A stretch of 64,000 nt of DNA from Paenarthrobacter histidinolovorans (GCF_014647595.1 NZ_BMPM01000003.1:1-64000), one strand, 5' to 3'; counted from the first letter of the stretch, positions 19,231 to 29,099 are shown. Made by a program: numbers and translations. The notes: generated from the sequence alone by a model not told the origin.

Positions 19231-20577
19231 ATGACCTCTCAACGAGGAGAGTCGGCAACAGCTGCCAAAAGTGGACGCAAGGGGCTCGACAAGTCGCACT
19301 ACCTGTACATCGCCGTCATCCTGGCCGTAGTACTTGGCGCTGTCGTTGGCCTCGTGTTCCCGGAGGTCGGAAAGTCACTCAAGCCGCTGGGTGACGGCTT
19401 CATCAAACTCATCAAGATGATGATCGCCCCCGTAATCTTCTGCACCATTGTCCTTGGCATCGGGTCGATCGCCAAGGCTGCGACCGTTGGCAAGGTCGGC
19501 GGGCTCGCCTTGGGCTACTTCGTAGCGATGTCGACGTTCGCGCTCGCCATCGGCCTCGTGGTCGGCAACCTCATCCACCCCGGTGAGGGACTCAAGCTGA
19601 CCCCTTACGACCCCAACAAGAAGGCTGCAACGGACAGCACCGTTGACTTCCTCCTCGGCATCATCCCCGGCGACATCCCCGTCCTGCCCACGCTGCTTGC
19701 TGCAATCCTGGTTGGCTTCGCGCTGCAGAAGATGGGCAAGCAGGGCCAGCCCATCCTCACTGCGATCGGCCACGGGCAGCGACTGGTGTTCCGCATCCTC
19801 ATCATGATCATGTGGCTGGCCCCCGTGGGCGCATTCGGTGCGATTGCCGCCGTCGTCGGTGCAACGGGTGCCCAGGCCATTCTGAGCATGTTCACCCTGA
19901 TGCTGGCCTTCTACATCACCTGTGCCCTCTTCATTGTGGTGATCCTGGGAACGTTGCTCCGCGCAGTGGCCGGCGTGAACATCTTCCGTCTTATGAAGTA
20001 CCTGGCCCGTGAATACCTGCTGATCTTCTCGACGTCTTCCTCCGAAGCGGCCCTTCCCCGCCTCATCGCCAAGATGGAACACCTGGGTGTCTCCAAGCCG
20101 GTAGTTGGCGTGACCGTCCCCACGGGCTATTCCTTCAACCTGGACGGCACGGCCATCTACCTGACCATGGCCTCGCTCTTCGTTGCCAACGCCATGGGCA
20201 CTCCGCTTGACCTCGGCGCGCAGATCTCGCTGCTGGTCTTCATGATCATCGCCTCCAAGGGAGCCGCAGGCGTGACTGGCGCCGGGCTGGCCACCTTGGC
20301 CGCCGGACTCCAGGCACACAAGCCCGAACTCCTGGGCGGAGTTGGCATGATCGTCGGTATCGACCGCTTCATGTCGGAAGCCCGCGCTCTGACCAACTTC
20401 ACCGGCAATGCAGTGGCCACGGTCCTCATCGGTACCTGGGTCAAGGAAATCGACAACGGCCAGGTTGAGCGCGTCCTCTCCGGAAGCGAGCCTTTCGACG
20501 AGCAGACAATGATGGCCCATGGTGACGAAGAAGCAGTCGCCGCCGACGCTGAAACCCGCAGCAAGGCTGTCGTCTAG
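19231..20577 (+). CDS. dctA: C4-dicarboxylate:cation symporter (DctA family)
   Basis: The protein has 448 aa. It is a DAACS-family secondary carrier for succinate, fumarate or malate. After a charged N-terminus, hydrophobic helices begin at YLYIAVILAVVLGAVVGLVFP. Family signatures are clear: the serine-rich loop FSTSSSEAALPRLIAKME, the NLDGTAIYLTMASLFVANAMG transport motif and VGIDRFMSEARALTNFTGNAVAT near the end. A good ribosome site (AGAAGGAG) sets the start at 19231. It is divergent from the DcuS/DcuR-like pair, which presumably controls it. Confidence 0.94.
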   Translation: MTSQRGESATAAKSGRKGLDKSHYLYIAVILAVVLGAVVGLVFPEVGKSLKPLGDGFIKLIKMMIAPVIFCTIVLGIGSIAKAATVGKVGGLALGYFVAMSTFALAIGLVVGNLIHPGEGLKLTPYDPNKKAATDSTVDFLLGIIPGDIPVLPTLLAAILVGFALQKMGKQGQPILTAIGHGQRLVFRILIMIMWLAPVGAFGAIAAVVGATGAQAILSMFTLMLAFYITCALFIVVILGTLLRAVAGVNIFRLMKYLAREYLLIFSTSSSEAALPRLIAKMEHLGVSKPVVGVTVPTGYSFNLDGTAIYLTMASLFVANAMGTPLDLGAQISLLVFMIIASKGAAGVTGAGLATLAAGLQAHKPELLGGVGMIVGIDRFMSEARALTNFTGNAVATVLIGTWVKEIDNGQVERVLSGSEPFDEQTMMAHGDEEAVAADAETRSKAVV

Positions 20578-20606
20578 CAGCCAAAGCACGGGAACCTTAC
20601 TGCAAC

Positions 20607-20648
20607 GCCACAGGCCGGCACCATCCAGGTGCCGGCCTGTGGCATTTT
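20607..20648 (+). terminator. Terminator after dctA
   Basis: GCCACAGGCCGGCACC and GGTGCCGGCCTGTGGC form a 16-bp stem with a 5-nt loop, followed by ATTTTC. The remaining stretch to 20830 holds no gene and must carry the promoter of the ParA-scpAB unit. Confidence 0.92.
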
Positions 20649-20830
20649 CAATTCCCGGACAACCTCCGGATCCCAACCTTCGACCTCAACTAGAGGGTCA
20701 AGGCTCAAACAAGGGACAAAGTCAAGTTCCCCGAATTACCGTGTCGGGACATGTAGCCTAAAGGGGTAGTAGCGCTGCGGCCGGGGGTACAGCGGCAGGG
20801 AAGATCGTCGTCGAAAGAGTGGTTAGATAC

Positions 20831-21730
20831 GTGAGCATCGAACGGGGAACAGCTACGCTGGAAGGCACCGAGCTCGATCTGGAAGACGCCGTCATGGGGC
20901 CAACGGGCCGTCCTTACCGCGAATTCCCGGAACCCGCACCCCTTGCCTCCCACGGGCCGGCGCGAGTCATCGCCATGGTCAACCAGAAGGGTGGCGTTGG
21001 TAAAACGACATCCACCATCAACCTTGCAGCAGCGCTCGCAGAGTACGGACGGCGGGTACTGTTGGTGGACTTTGACCCACAGGGCGCCTTGTCGGCTGGC
21101 CTGGGTGCCAATCCGCATGAACTCGACCTCACGGTTTACAACGTCCTGATGGACCGCAAGGTCAATATCCGTGACGCCATCCAGCAGACCGGGGTGGAGG
21201 GCGTGGATCTCCTTCCCGCCAACATCGACCTCTCTGCGGCCGAAGTGCAGCTCGTTAACGAGGTAGCCCGGGAACAGGTCCTTGACCGTGCGCTCAAGAA
21301 CGTCGAAGACGACTACGACGTCGTGCTCATTGACTGCCAGCCTTCATTGGGTCTCCTGACCGTCAACGCGCTCACGGCAGCCCACGGCGTCATCATCCCG
21401 TTGATCTGCGAGTTCTTTGCACTGCGCGCAGTGGCACTGCTTGTCGAGACCATTGAGAAAGTGCAGGACCGCCTCAACCCGCGACTGCAGGTGGACGGCG
21501 TCCTGGCCACGATGTACGACGCCCGGACCCTGCACAGCCGCGAAGTCATCTCCCGCCTGGTGGAAGCTTTCGGAGACAAAGTCTTCGAGACCGTCATCAA
21601 GCGCTCCATCAAATTCGCTGACGCCACGGTGGCGGCAGAGCCGATCACCAGCTACGCCGGTAACCACATTGGTGCCGACGCCTACCGCCGCCTTGCCAAG
21701 GAACTGATCTCGCGCGGCGGCGCGCCGTAG
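20831..21730 (+). CDS. ParA/Soj-like ATPase linked to scpAB
   Basis: The protein has 299 aa. The deviant Walker A KGGVGKT is at about residues 53-59 in MVNQKGGVGKTTSTINLAAAL. The A' motif VDFDPQGALS and Walker B DVVLIDCQPSLGLLTVNAL follow. A 50-residue extension precedes the core. It stands directly before scpA and scpB with no parB near, so it probably acts with condensin (SMC-ScpAB) in chromosome organisation and not as the oriC-linked ParA. The GTG at 20831 is the likely start, though 20819 is possible. Confidence 0.9.
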   Translation: MSIERGTATLEGTELDLEDAVMGPTGRPYREFPEPAPLASHGPARVIAMVNQKGGVGKTTSTINLAAALAEYGRRVLLVDFDPQGALSAGLGANPHELDLTVYNVLMDRKVNIRDAIQQTGVEGVDLLPANIDLSAAEVQLVNEVAREQVLDRALKNVEDDYDVVLIDCQPSLGLLTVNALTAAHGVIIPLICEFFALRAVALLVETIEKVQDRLNPRLQVDGVLATMYDARTLHSREVISRLVEAFGDKVFETVIKRSIKFADATVAAEPITSYAGNHIGADAYRRLAKELISRGGAP

Positions 21731-21736
21731 CTGACC

Positions 21737-22621
21737 GTGGGACCGTCACTGGCCCCGGCATCGGAAGCGATCGCCGAACGGGGAACGCCCGACGCCGAGA
21801 CTTCCGCCGCTCCCAAAGCGGGCTTTGAGGTCCGACTCGCCAACTTCACCGGCCCCTTCGACCTCCTGCTGGGACTGATTTCCAAACACAAGCTGGACAT
21901 CACCGAAGTGGCATTGGCTACGATCACCGATGAGTTCATCAAGTACATCCGCCGCCTCCAGGAATTGGGGGAGGACTGGGCGCTGGACGAAGCCAGCGAA
22001 TTTCTGGTGATCGCTGCAACCTTGCTTGACCTGAAGGCCGCCCGCCTCTTGCCCGCAGGAGAGGTGGAGGACGCCGAGGACATTGCCTTGCTGGAGGCCC
22101 GGGACCTCCTGTTTGCCCGTCTGCTGCAGTACAAGGCCTTCAAGCAGATCGCCGGGATCATGGGCGAAACGCTGGAGCAGGAAGCCATGCGGTACCCGCG
22201 CCAAGTGGCCCTTGAAGCACACTTCGCGGCGCTGCTCCCGGAGCTCGTGTGGCGGCACACCCCTGAACAATTCGGGGAACTGGCAGCCAAAGCCCTCAAG
22301 CCCAAGGACTCAACGCCTGAACAAGTGGGTTTGGGCCACCTCCACGCCCCGCCGGTCAGTGTCAAGGAGCAGGCCGGGATCATCGGCTACCGCCTGAAGC
22401 TGGGTGCACCGCTGTCCTTCCAAACGCTGATTGCCGACGCCGAAACCACCTTGGTGATGGTGGCGCGGTTCCTGGCGTTGCTGGAGATGTTCCGCGATCG
22501 CGTGATCGCTTTCGAACAGCCAGGGCCACTGGCGGAGCTGACGGTGCGGTGGACCGGCGACGACGCGGAATGGGACAGCTCACGGCTGAGCGAGGAATAT
22601 GAGGCAAGCATCAATGAGTGA
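21737..22621 (+). CDS. scpA: Segregation and condensation protein A
   Basis: The protein has 294 aa. This kleisin bridges the SMC heads in bacterial condensin. The family start FEVRLANFTGPFDLLLGLISKHKLDITEVAL is at about residues 30-60. The middle part, with many Glu/Leu helices, and the C-terminal winged helix (FLALLEMFRDRVIAFEQ) are as expected. A non-conserved 28-residue leader comes first (GTG start). It begins 6 nt after the ParA-like gene and overlaps scpB by 8 nt. Confidence 0.95.
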   Translation: MGPSLAPASEAIAERGTPDAETSAAPKAGFEVRLANFTGPFDLLLGLISKHKLDITEVALATITDEFIKYIRRLQELGEDWALDEASEFLVIAATLLDLKAARLLPAGEVEDAEDIALLEARDLLFARLLQYKAFKQIAGIMGETLEQEAMRYPRQVALEAHFAALLPELVWRHTPEQFGELAAKALKPKDSTPEQVGLGHLHAPPVSVKEQAGIIGYRLKLGAPLSFQTLIADAETTLVMVARFLALLEMFRDRVIAFEQPGPLAELTVRWTGDDAEWDSSRLSEEYEASINE

Positions 22622-23270
22622 AGAAGAAGCGGTCCAGGATGGCCTCGCGGAGCTGGAAGCTTTACCCGGCGGAGCCCGGGCTGCGCTGGAGGCCGTGCTC
22701 ATGGTCATCGACCAGCCGGCGACTTCCGAAGAGCTGGCCGCCGGCCTCAACGTGACGGTCGCCGTCGTCGAGGATTTGCTGGAGGACCTGCAGCGGGAGT
22801 ATAGCGGCTATACTGTTAAAGCCCCGGACGTGGATGCTGTCGGCTTTGCCGTTGCCAGCACTGCACCCCGGGGTTTTGAATTGCGGAACGTCGCCGGTGG
22901 GTGGCGGATCTATTCACGGTCGGATTTTGCCGACATCGTGGGGAGGTTCGTCCTCGAGGGGCAGACCACCAGGCTCACTCAGGCCGCGCTTGAGACCCTG
23001 GCGGTTATTGCCTACCGGCAACCGGTCTCCAGGGCCCGGGTTTCCGCCATTCGCGGCGTTAACGTCGATTCCGTGGTCAGGACCCTGACGCAGAGGGGCT
23101 TGATCGAGGACTCCGGGACGGATCCCGAATCCGGGGCTGTCCTGTACAGGACAACCTCGTACTTCCTGGAACGGATGGGCATCGGATCGGTGGCTGAACT
23201 GCCGCAGCTCTCGCCGCACCTTCCAGGTTTGGAAGGGATTGACGAATACTACGACGCAAGCCGGATGTAG
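22614..23270 (+). CDS. scpB: Segregation and condensation protein B
   Basis: The protein has 218 aa. Two winged-helix domains bind the ScpA kleisin. Visible family segments are ALEAVLMVIDQPATSEELA, GWRIYSRSDFADIVGRFVL, and TQAALETLAVIAYRQPVSRARVSAIRGVN. The ATG at 22614 overlaps the scpA stop (ATGAGTGA); the ATG at 22599 is an alternative. A 152-nt gap to rluB follows. It contains a small hairpin (GCACCTT-ATC-AAGGTGC, 23318-23334) without a T-tract. Confidence 0.95.
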   Translation: MSEEEAVQDGLAELEALPGGARAALEAVLMVIDQPATSEELAAGLNVTVAVVEDLLEDLQREYSGYTVKAPDVDAVGFAVASTAPRGFELRNVAGGWRIYSRSDFADIVGRFVLEGQTTRLTQAALETLAVIAYRQPVSRARVSAIRGVNVDSVVRTLTQRGLIEDSGTDPESGAVLYRTTSYFLERMGIGSVAELPQLSPHLPGLEGIDEYYDASRM

Positions 23271-23422
23271 CCACGTGCTCCTGCAGGCTGTGCGACACAA
23301 CTTCATACTGAATTTCGGCACCTTATCAAGGTGCACAGCGACAAGGGGCAGACGATGTCTGCCCGGCTGGCTAGTGTTGATTGCAGCACGGAATGCCGGC
23401 CATTACTACACAAGGACGGGTC

Positions 23423-24634
23423 ATGACACAGGCGGGACGCCAGAGTTCACCACGTAACGGTTCGGGACGCAACAGCTCCGGACGCAATGAGGCCAAGGGC
23501 GGCGCAGGCCGCTCCAACGCAGGCGGCTTCTCCGGCCGCGGCGGCAGCGCCGGCGCAGGCAAGCGCAACTTCACCCAGGGGGAGGGACGCCCCTTCAAAG
23601 CTTCGAAGCCCCGCGAGGCTGCGCCCTTCGATCCCGACAATCCCACGACGGCCGGCGACTACGACCGCGGCCAGGCTGCAAGGCCTGCCAAGCCATTCCG
23701 CAAGCCCGGCTCCAACAAGCCCGGCTTCGGCAAGGCGCCCGGTACGCCAGGTGCCTTGAAGCCCAAAGCAAAACAAGCCAAGCAATTCGGTTCCAAGGCG
23801 TTCGGCAGCGAGCGTTTTGGCCAGAACCTTGGTCCCATCCGCAAGCCGGGCCGCAACCGTGGTCCCCGCCAGGAGGTCCCGCAGTCGGACCTTCACGATG
23901 TCGACGGCGTGCGCCTGCAGAAGGTCATGGCCCAGGCCGGAGTTGCTTCCCGCCGTGTCTGCGAGGAAATGATCCTCGAAGGCCGCGTTGAAGTAGACGG
24001 TGTGGTCACCACCGAACTCGGAATGCGCGTGGACCCCACGTCCGCCGTGATCCACGTTGACGGCATCCGCATCCAGCTGGACGAAACCCTCGTCTACATG
24101 GTGTTCAACAAGCCCAAGGGCGTTGTCTCCACCATGGAAGACCCCGAGGGGCGCCCCTGCATCAGCGACTTCCTCAAGAACAGCAAGAACAAGGGCGAAC
24201 GCCTGTTCCACGTAGGACGCCTCGACGTCGCCACCGAGGGACTGCTTCTGCTGACGAACGACGGCGAGCTCGCCAACCGTCTGACCCACCCTTCCTACGA
24301 GGTACCCAAGACGTACCTGGTCCAGGTACGTGGTCCCTTCCCGCAGGGTGTCGGCGCCAAGCTGAAGAGCGGCGTTGAGCTCGAAGACGGCGTGGCAGCT
24401 GTGGACTCCTTCCGGCTGGTTGACTCCACGCCGGGCCACGTCCTGATCGAGGTTGTCCTCCACTCCGGAAAGAACCGCATTGTGCGCCGCATGTTCGACG
24501 CCGTCGGGTTCCCGGTTGAACGGCTTGTCCGCGTCAAGGTTGGTCCCATTGGCCTGGGTGACCAGCGCCAGGGCAGCATCCGCAACCTCGGCAGGCAGGA
24601 AGTCGGACACCTCCTGGCATCTGTAGGGCTCTAG
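23423..24634 (+). CDS. rluB: rRNA pseudouridine synthase, RluB type, long basic leader
   Basis: The protein has 403 aa. Residues about 1-145 are disordered, rich in Gly, Ser, Arg, Lys and Pro. Next comes an S4 domain (VRLQKVMAQAGVASRRVCEEMI). The RsuA/RluB catalytic domain has its catalytic Asp, D268, in VGRLDVATEGLLLLTNDGE. Enzymes of this group modify 23S (RluB) or 16S (RsuA) rRNA; RluB is favoured by position after scpB. The ATG at 23423 has AAGGA 7 nt upstream. The leader is much longer than in E. coli enzymes. Confidence 0.92.
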   Translation: MTQAGRQSSPRNGSGRNSSGRNEAKGGAGRSNAGGFSGRGGSAGAGKRNFTQGEGRPFKASKPREAAPFDPDNPTTAGDYDRGQAARPAKPFRKPGSNKPGFGKAPGTPGALKPKAKQAKQFGSKAFGSERFGQNLGPIRKPGRNRGPRQEVPQSDLHDVDGVRLQKVMAQAGVASRRVCEEMILEGRVEVDGVVTTELGMRVDPTSAVIHVDGIRIQLDETLVYMVFNKPKGVVSTMEDPEGRPCISDFLKNSKNKGERLFHVGRLDVATEGLLLLTNDGELANRLTHPSYEVPKTYLVQVRGPFPQGVGAKLKSGVELEDGVAAVDSFRLVDSTPGHVLIEVVLHSGKNRIVRRMFDAVGFPVERLVRVKVGPIGLGDQRQGSIRNLGRQEVGHLLASVGL

Positions 24635-24637
24635 GGC

Positions 24638-25744
24638 ATGTCGGCATTCGGTACGCACGGCCGGGGCCATCTTGATGGTCCGGTCGTCGTTCTCGGTACA
24701 GGGCTGCTGGGGGCCAGTATTGGCCTTGGGCTGCGTGGACGCGGGGTTCCGGTCTTCCTTTTCGATCCTTCGCCCACCAACCAGGCGGTTGCTGTGGACA
24801 TCGGTGCAGGCAGGCCTTTGGCTGAATTGGATGAAGAACCCCAACTGGTGGTTGTCGCCGCACCGCCTGACGTGACGGCCGACGTCGTGCAAAAAGCGCT
24901 GGCGGACTATCCGTCCGCCGTCGTCGTCGACATCGCGAGCGTCAAAGCAACAATCGTGGCGCAGCTGCGCGAACGTGGCGTTGATCTCACCCGGTACGTG
25001 GGGACACACCCCATGGCCGGGCGGGAGAAGTCAGGGCCCGTTGCAGCCAGGGGCGAGCTTTTCACGTCCATGCCGTGGGTTGTTTGCCCTTCCGAGGAGA
25101 CCTCGGCAGCGGCCGTGCAGGTAGCGCGTTCGCTCGCCGGTGACCTGGGCGCGATTGTCTCCCAGTTCACGGCGGACGAGCACGATGAAGCTGTTGCCTT
25201 GGTGTCGCATTTGCCGCAGATCATGTCGTCGCTGCTGGCCAGCCGCTTGCAGGGTACGCCACTGCATGCCCTTTCCCTGGCTGGGAACGGGCTCCGGGAC
25301 ACCACCCGGATTGCTGCCAGTGATCCAACCCTCTGGGTACAGATCCTGGGCGGCAACGCTGACAAGGTGGTGTCCATTCTGCACGGTGTGCGTGAGGACC
25401 TTAACCGGTTGATCGGCACGTTGGAAGCACCGTCCGCGCCCGGCGCCAGGCTTGACCTTGCCCAGCTGATCAGCGAAGGCAACGCCGGTCAGGCCAGAAT
25501 TCCAGGCAAGCACGGCGGACCGCCGCAGGCCTACTCGTGGCTCACCATCCTGGTGGACGACAAGCCGGGCCAGATCGCGCAGCTCCTGACCGAGATCGGT
25601 GAAATCGGCGTGAACCTTGAGGACCTTCGGCTCGACCATTCGTCGGGGCAGAACGTGGGCATGGTGGAGCTCTCCGTGCTTCCGAGCAAGCATGACCTCC
25701 TTGTTGAAGCTTTGACTGACCGTGGATGGCGGGTACTCCAGTAA
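24638..25744 (+). CDS. tyrA: Prephenate dehydrogenase
   Basis: The protein has 368 aa. It makes 4-hydroxyphenylpyruvate for tyrosine synthesis. The Rossmann motif VVLGTGLLGASIGLGLRG is at about 17-34. The catalytic HPMAGREKSG segment holds the conserved His. A C-terminal ACT-like domain (about 295-368, SWLTILVDDKPGQIAQLLTEIGEIGVNL...) suggests feedback by tyrosine or another amino acid. It lies 3 nt after rluB and overlaps cmk by 1 nt (TAATG). Confidence 0.94.
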   Translation: MSAFGTHGRGHLDGPVVVLGTGLLGASIGLGLRGRGVPVFLFDPSPTNQAVAVDIGAGRPLAELDEEPQLVVVAAPPDVTADVVQKALADYPSAVVVDIASVKATIVAQLRERGVDLTRYVGTHPMAGREKSGPVAARGELFTSMPWVVCPSEETSAAAVQVARSLAGDLGAIVSQFTADEHDEAVALVSHLPQIMSSLLASRLQGTPLHALSLAGNGLRDTTRIAASDPTLWVQILGGNADKVVSILHGVREDLNRLIGTLEAPSAPGARLDLAQLISEGNAGQARIPGKHGGPPQAYSWLTILVDDKPGQIAQLLTEIGEIGVNLEDLRLDHSSGQNVGMVELSVLPSKHDLLVEALTDRGWRVLQ

Positions 25745-26457
25745 TGACACGTGAATTCTTTGGCCCCGAGACGGTCGCCCGCCCCGGCAAGCCGTTGGTG
25801 ATTGCGATCGATGGCCCTTCAGGCTCAGGAAAATCGAGCGTCAGCAAGGAAGTGGCCCGCCGCTTGAAGCTTGCTTACCTTGATACGGGTGCAATGTACC
25901 GGGCCTTGACCTGGTACTGCCTCAAGACCGGAGTGGACCTGCACGACGGCGCCGCCGTTGAGCACGCTTCCAAAACCATGCCCTTGGAAGTGAGCACGAG
26001 TGCTGCCAAGGAATACGTGGCCGTGGACGGCACAGACATCACCGATGAGATCCGGGAACCCCTGATCTCTTCCTCCGTCAGTGCCGTGGCCACAACCCTG
26101 GGTGCACGCACCGAATTGATCCGCCGGCAGCGTGAGCTGATCGACCAGCACCACCATCGCATGGTGGTGGAAGGACGCGACATCACCACTGTCGTCGTTC
26201 CGAATGCCGAGGTCCGCATGCTTCTGACCGCCAGCGAAGAGGCCAGGCTCCGGCGTCGTGGAATCCAGTTGGGTGGCACGCAGAGCAAAGAGCAGCTCGC
26301 CGCCCAGGTGATCCAGCGCGACGCCAAGGACTCCACGGTGGTGAACTTTACCCAGGCAGCCGACGGCGTTGTGACGCTCGATTCTTCCGACCTCAACTTC
26401 GAGGAAACCGTCGACACCGCCCTGGCAATCGTCAGCAAGGTCATCTATGGCGACTAG
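25744..26457 (+). CDS. cmk: Cytidylate kinase
   Basis: The protein has 237 aa. It phosphorylates CMP and dCMP. The P-loop GPSGSGKS is at residues 24-31, followed by LAYLDTGAMYRALTW (CMP-binding) and GRDITTVVVPNAEVRMLLTASEEARLRRR (the lid). The start overlaps the tyrA stop, and the stop overlaps the acyltransferase start by 11 nt, so these genes are one transcript. Confidence 0.95.
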   Translation: MTREFFGPETVARPGKPLVIAIDGPSGSGKSSVSKEVARRLKLAYLDTGAMYRALTWYCLKTGVDLHDGAAVEHASKTMPLEVSTSAAKEYVAVDGTDITDEIREPLISSSVSAVATTLGARTELIRRQRELIDQHHHRMVVEGRDITTVVVPNAEVRMLLTASEEARLRRRGIQLGGTQSKEQLAAQVIQRDAKDSTVVNFTQAADGVVTLDSSDLNFEETVDTALAIVSKVIYGD

Positions 26458-27181
26458 CAATGAACTCCCCGCAGCGTGGACGCGTCTTTGGAGCCGGCCA
26501 GTTGGTTGGTTCCTGGACCACGTCCTCTACCGGACCGTGGTATCGGGCAAGAGCAACGTGCCCGCTGCAGGCCCGGTGGTCTTCGCCGCAAACCACATCA
26601 GCTTCCTGGACGGACCGGTGATGTTCGGCGCTTCCCCGCGTCCGATGCACATCCTGGTCAAGAAGGAGATGTTCACAGGGTTCCTGGGCAAGGTCCTTAG
26701 GGGATCCGGACAGATTCCCGTGGACCGGTCCGGAGACCGCACCGCGTTGCACATCGGCAAGCAACTGCTCGACGACGGCCGTTGCGTCGGGATTCTTCCT
26801 GAAGGAACCCGGGGGAGCGGCGCCGCCGAGAACATCAGCAACGGCGTTGCCTGGCTCGCCATCAATTCCGGAGCAACAGTAATTCCGGTCGCCATCCTCG
26901 GAACCCGACAGGGCGACGAGCACCGCGACCATATCCCCAAACCACGCCGCAAGCTTCATGTGAGCTTCGGCGAACCCATCACGGTGAAGCGCCGGAAGGG
27001 CGAACCGGGGCGTGTTTCAATGGACAGGGCAGCTGCGGAGATCCGTGAAGCCCTTGCCGGACATGTCCAGGATGCCATCCGGGCCACGGGCCAGGGCCTG
27101 CCTACGGAGCCTGTGCCCGGGGTAGCCCTTCTGCAGCACCGCCCATCAGAAGTAGCCGGGACGCCGGCAGACCACCACTAA
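26447..27181 (+). CDS. 1-acyl-glycerol-3-phosphate acyltransferase (PlsC family)
   Basis: The protein has 244 aa. The acyltransferase motif NHxxxxD is at residues 49-55 (NHISFLD). Motif [11 protein letters not shown], and the glycerol-phosphate-binding IPVDRSGD segment are present. It makes phosphatidic acid at the inner face of the membrane; only an N-terminal amphipathic helix (WFLDHVLYR) is seen. It is embedded between cmk and der. A second, more distant paralogue is at 44760. Confidence 0.9.
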   Translation: MATSNELPAAWTRLWSRPVGWFLDHVLYRTVVSGKSNVPAAGPVVFAANHISFLDGPVMFGASPRPMHILVKKEMFTGFLGKVLRGSGQIPVDRSGDRTALHIGKQLLDDGRCVGILPEGTRGSGAAENISNGVAWLAINSGATVIPVAILGTRQGDEHRDHIPKPRRKLHVSFGEPITVKRRKGEPGRVSMDRAAAEIREALAGHVQDAIRATGQGLPTEPVPGVALLQHRPSEVAGTPADHH

Positions 27182-27191
27182 GGAAAGTGCA

Positions 27192-28742
27192 ATGAGCGAT
27201 ACGACTCAAAAATCCGGCCTCCACGGAGCCGGCGACGACGAATACACGCCCACCGGCACCGACCAGGTGGCTGAAAACCTGGCTGCCCTGGACGACGACG
27301 AGGCCGAGCTGCGCGCAGCTACCCTCCGGGCAGGCCTGGACGACTACGAACTCGACGAAGAAGATGCTGCGCTGCTCAGTGGCGAGTACGGCGATGAAGG
27401 AGACGAAGGTCCCCTCAAGCTGGACCCCGTCCTGGCCATCATCGGCCGTCCGAACGTCGGAAAGTCCACGCTGGTCAACCGCATCCTGGGCCGCCGCGAG
27501 GCAGTTGTCGAAGATACTCCGGGCGTCACCCGCGACCGCGTCATGTACTCGGCCCGCTGGAACGGCCGCAACTTCACCCTGGTGGACACTGGTGGTTGGG
27601 AGCACGACGCCAAGGGTATCCACGCCCGCGTCGCCGAGCAGGCAGAGATGGCAGTGGAGCTCGCTGACGCCGTTCTCTTCGTGGTGGACTCCGCCGTTGG
27701 TGCGACAGCCACGGACGAGGGCGTCATGAAGATGCTCCGCAAGAGCAAGAAGCCGGTCATCATGGTGGCCAACAAGGTGGACGACTTTGCGCAGGAAGCC
27801 GATTCGGCAGCACTGTGGGGACTGGGCTTCGGTCAGCCGTACCCCGTCTCGGCACTGCACGGACGCGGCGTAGCAGATCTCCTTGACCATGTCATGGACA
27901 CTCTTCCCGAGTTCTCCCTGGTCGAAGGTGTGGAGCGCTCCGGCGGTCCGCGACGCATCGCCTTGATCGGACGCCCCAACGTTGGCAAGTCTTCGCTGCT
28001 GAACAAGCTCGCAGGCTCCGAGCGTGTTGTGGTGGATCCGCTGGCCGGCACCACCCGCGACCCCGTTGACGAGTTCATCGAGCTGGGCGACCGCACCTGG
28101 CGTTTCGTGGATACCGCCGGAATCCGCCGCCGTCAGCACATGGCCCAGGGTGCAGACTTCTACGCGTCCCTGCGTACGCAGGCCGCGCTCGAAAAGGCGG
28201 AGGTCGCCGTCGTGCTTCTTGCCGTGGACGAAGTCCTCAGTGAGCAGGACGTCCGCATCCTTCAGCTGGCCATCGAATCCGGTCGCGCCCTGGTGCTCGC
28301 GTTCAACAAGTGGGACCTGCTGGACGACGAACGCCGGCGCTACCTTGAGCGTGAGATCGAGCAGGACCTGGCCCACGTTGAATGGGCTCCGCGCGTCAAC
28401 ATCTCGGCCAAGACCGGCTGGCACAAGGACCGTTTGGTTCCTGCCCTGGACATCGCCTTGGAGAGCTGGGACCGCCGTATTCCCACCGGACGCCTCAACG
28501 CGTTCCTGGGTGAACTGGTCGCAGCCCACCCGCACCCTGTCCGTGGCGGAAAGCAGCCCCGCATTCTCTTCGGCACCCAGGCTTCCAGCCGCCCGCCGAA
28601 GTTCGTGCTCTTCACTACCGGGTTCCTGGACCCGGGATACCGTCGCTTCATCACCCGCCGCCTGCGCGAAACGTTCGGCTTCGAGGGCACGCCCATCGAG
28701 GTCAACATGCGCGTACGCGAAAAGCGTGGCAAGAAGCGCTAA
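27192..28742 (+). CDS. der: Ribosome assembly GTPase Der (EngA)
   Basis: The protein has 516 aa. It is a double GTPase for 50S subunit maturation. The two P-loops GRPNVGKS are at residues 85-92 and 260-267, with switch/G3 DTGGW and DTAGI and G4 NKVD and NKWD. A C-terminal KH-like domain ends in a basic tail (REKRGKKR). An extra acidic N-terminal extension of about 75 residues, rich in Asp/Glu, is absent from E. coli Der. It is last in the scpA-der unit. A hairpin with imperfect arms (28745-28785) follows the stop. Confidence 0.95.
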   Translation: MSDTTQKSGLHGAGDDEYTPTGTDQVAENLAALDDDEAELRAATLRAGLDDYELDEEDAALLSGEYGDEGDEGPLKLDPVLAIIGRPNVGKSTLVNRILGRREAVVEDTPGVTRDRVMYSARWNGRNFTLVDTGGWEHDAKGIHARVAEQAEMAVELADAVLFVVDSAVGATATDEGVMKMLRKSKKPVIMVANKVDDFAQEADSAALWGLGFGQPYPVSALHGRGVADLLDHVMDTLPEFSLVEGVERSGGPRRIALIGRPNVGKSSLLNKLAGSERVVVDPLAGTTRDPVDEFIELGDRTWRFVDTAGIRRRQHMAQGADFYASLRTQAALEKAEVAVVLLAVDEVLSEQDVRILQLAIESGRALVLAFNKWDLLDDERRRYLEREIEQDLAHVEWAPRVNISAKTGWHKDRLVPALDIALESWDRRIPTGRLNAFLGELVAAHPHPVRGGKQPRILFGTQASSRPPKFVLFTTGFLDPGYRRFITRRLRETFGFEGTPIEVNMRVREKRGKKR

Positions 28743-28744
28743 GT

Positions 28745-28816
28745 GAGACGCGCATCACAGCGCAGATTGGCTGTGATGGCGTCTCCGACCTCCAACTTCG
28801 TGTAAGCTTTTGGAGG
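28745..28816 (+). terminator. Two hairpins after der, weak terminator
   Basis: The arms GAGACGC...CATCACAG and CTGTGATG-GCGTCTC (28745-28785) form a long stem with one bulge. A second small hairpin (CCTCCAA / TTGGAGG) ends at 28816. Neither has a run of T after it, so termination is only likely. No gene lies between here and the tRNA. Confidence 0.5.
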
Positions 28817-28883
28817 TGGTTCGGCCGGACTGCTTAGGTGGGACTCTTCGGAGGAAAACTTAGGCGGAGAACGGTGGAACCAG

Positions 28884-28960
<77 letters not shown>

Positions 28961-28961
28961 T

Positions 28962-29001
28962 AAAGGCCGGAATCACGTGGAAACGCGTGATTCCGGCCTT
29001 T
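28962..29001 (+). terminator. Terminator after tRNA-Pro
   Basis: AAAGGCCGGAATCACG pairs with CGTGATTCCGGCCTTT in a 16-bp stem with an 8-nt loop, directly behind the tRNA. Confidence 0.9.
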
Positions 29002-29099
29002 GGTCGTTAAGCGGTGTCGTGATGGCACAAAGTATCCCGGGCTTGTGCGCGGCACCCGCCGTTCGGGGCGGAGTTACGCAAGTAAGCCCGGGATCCGGC

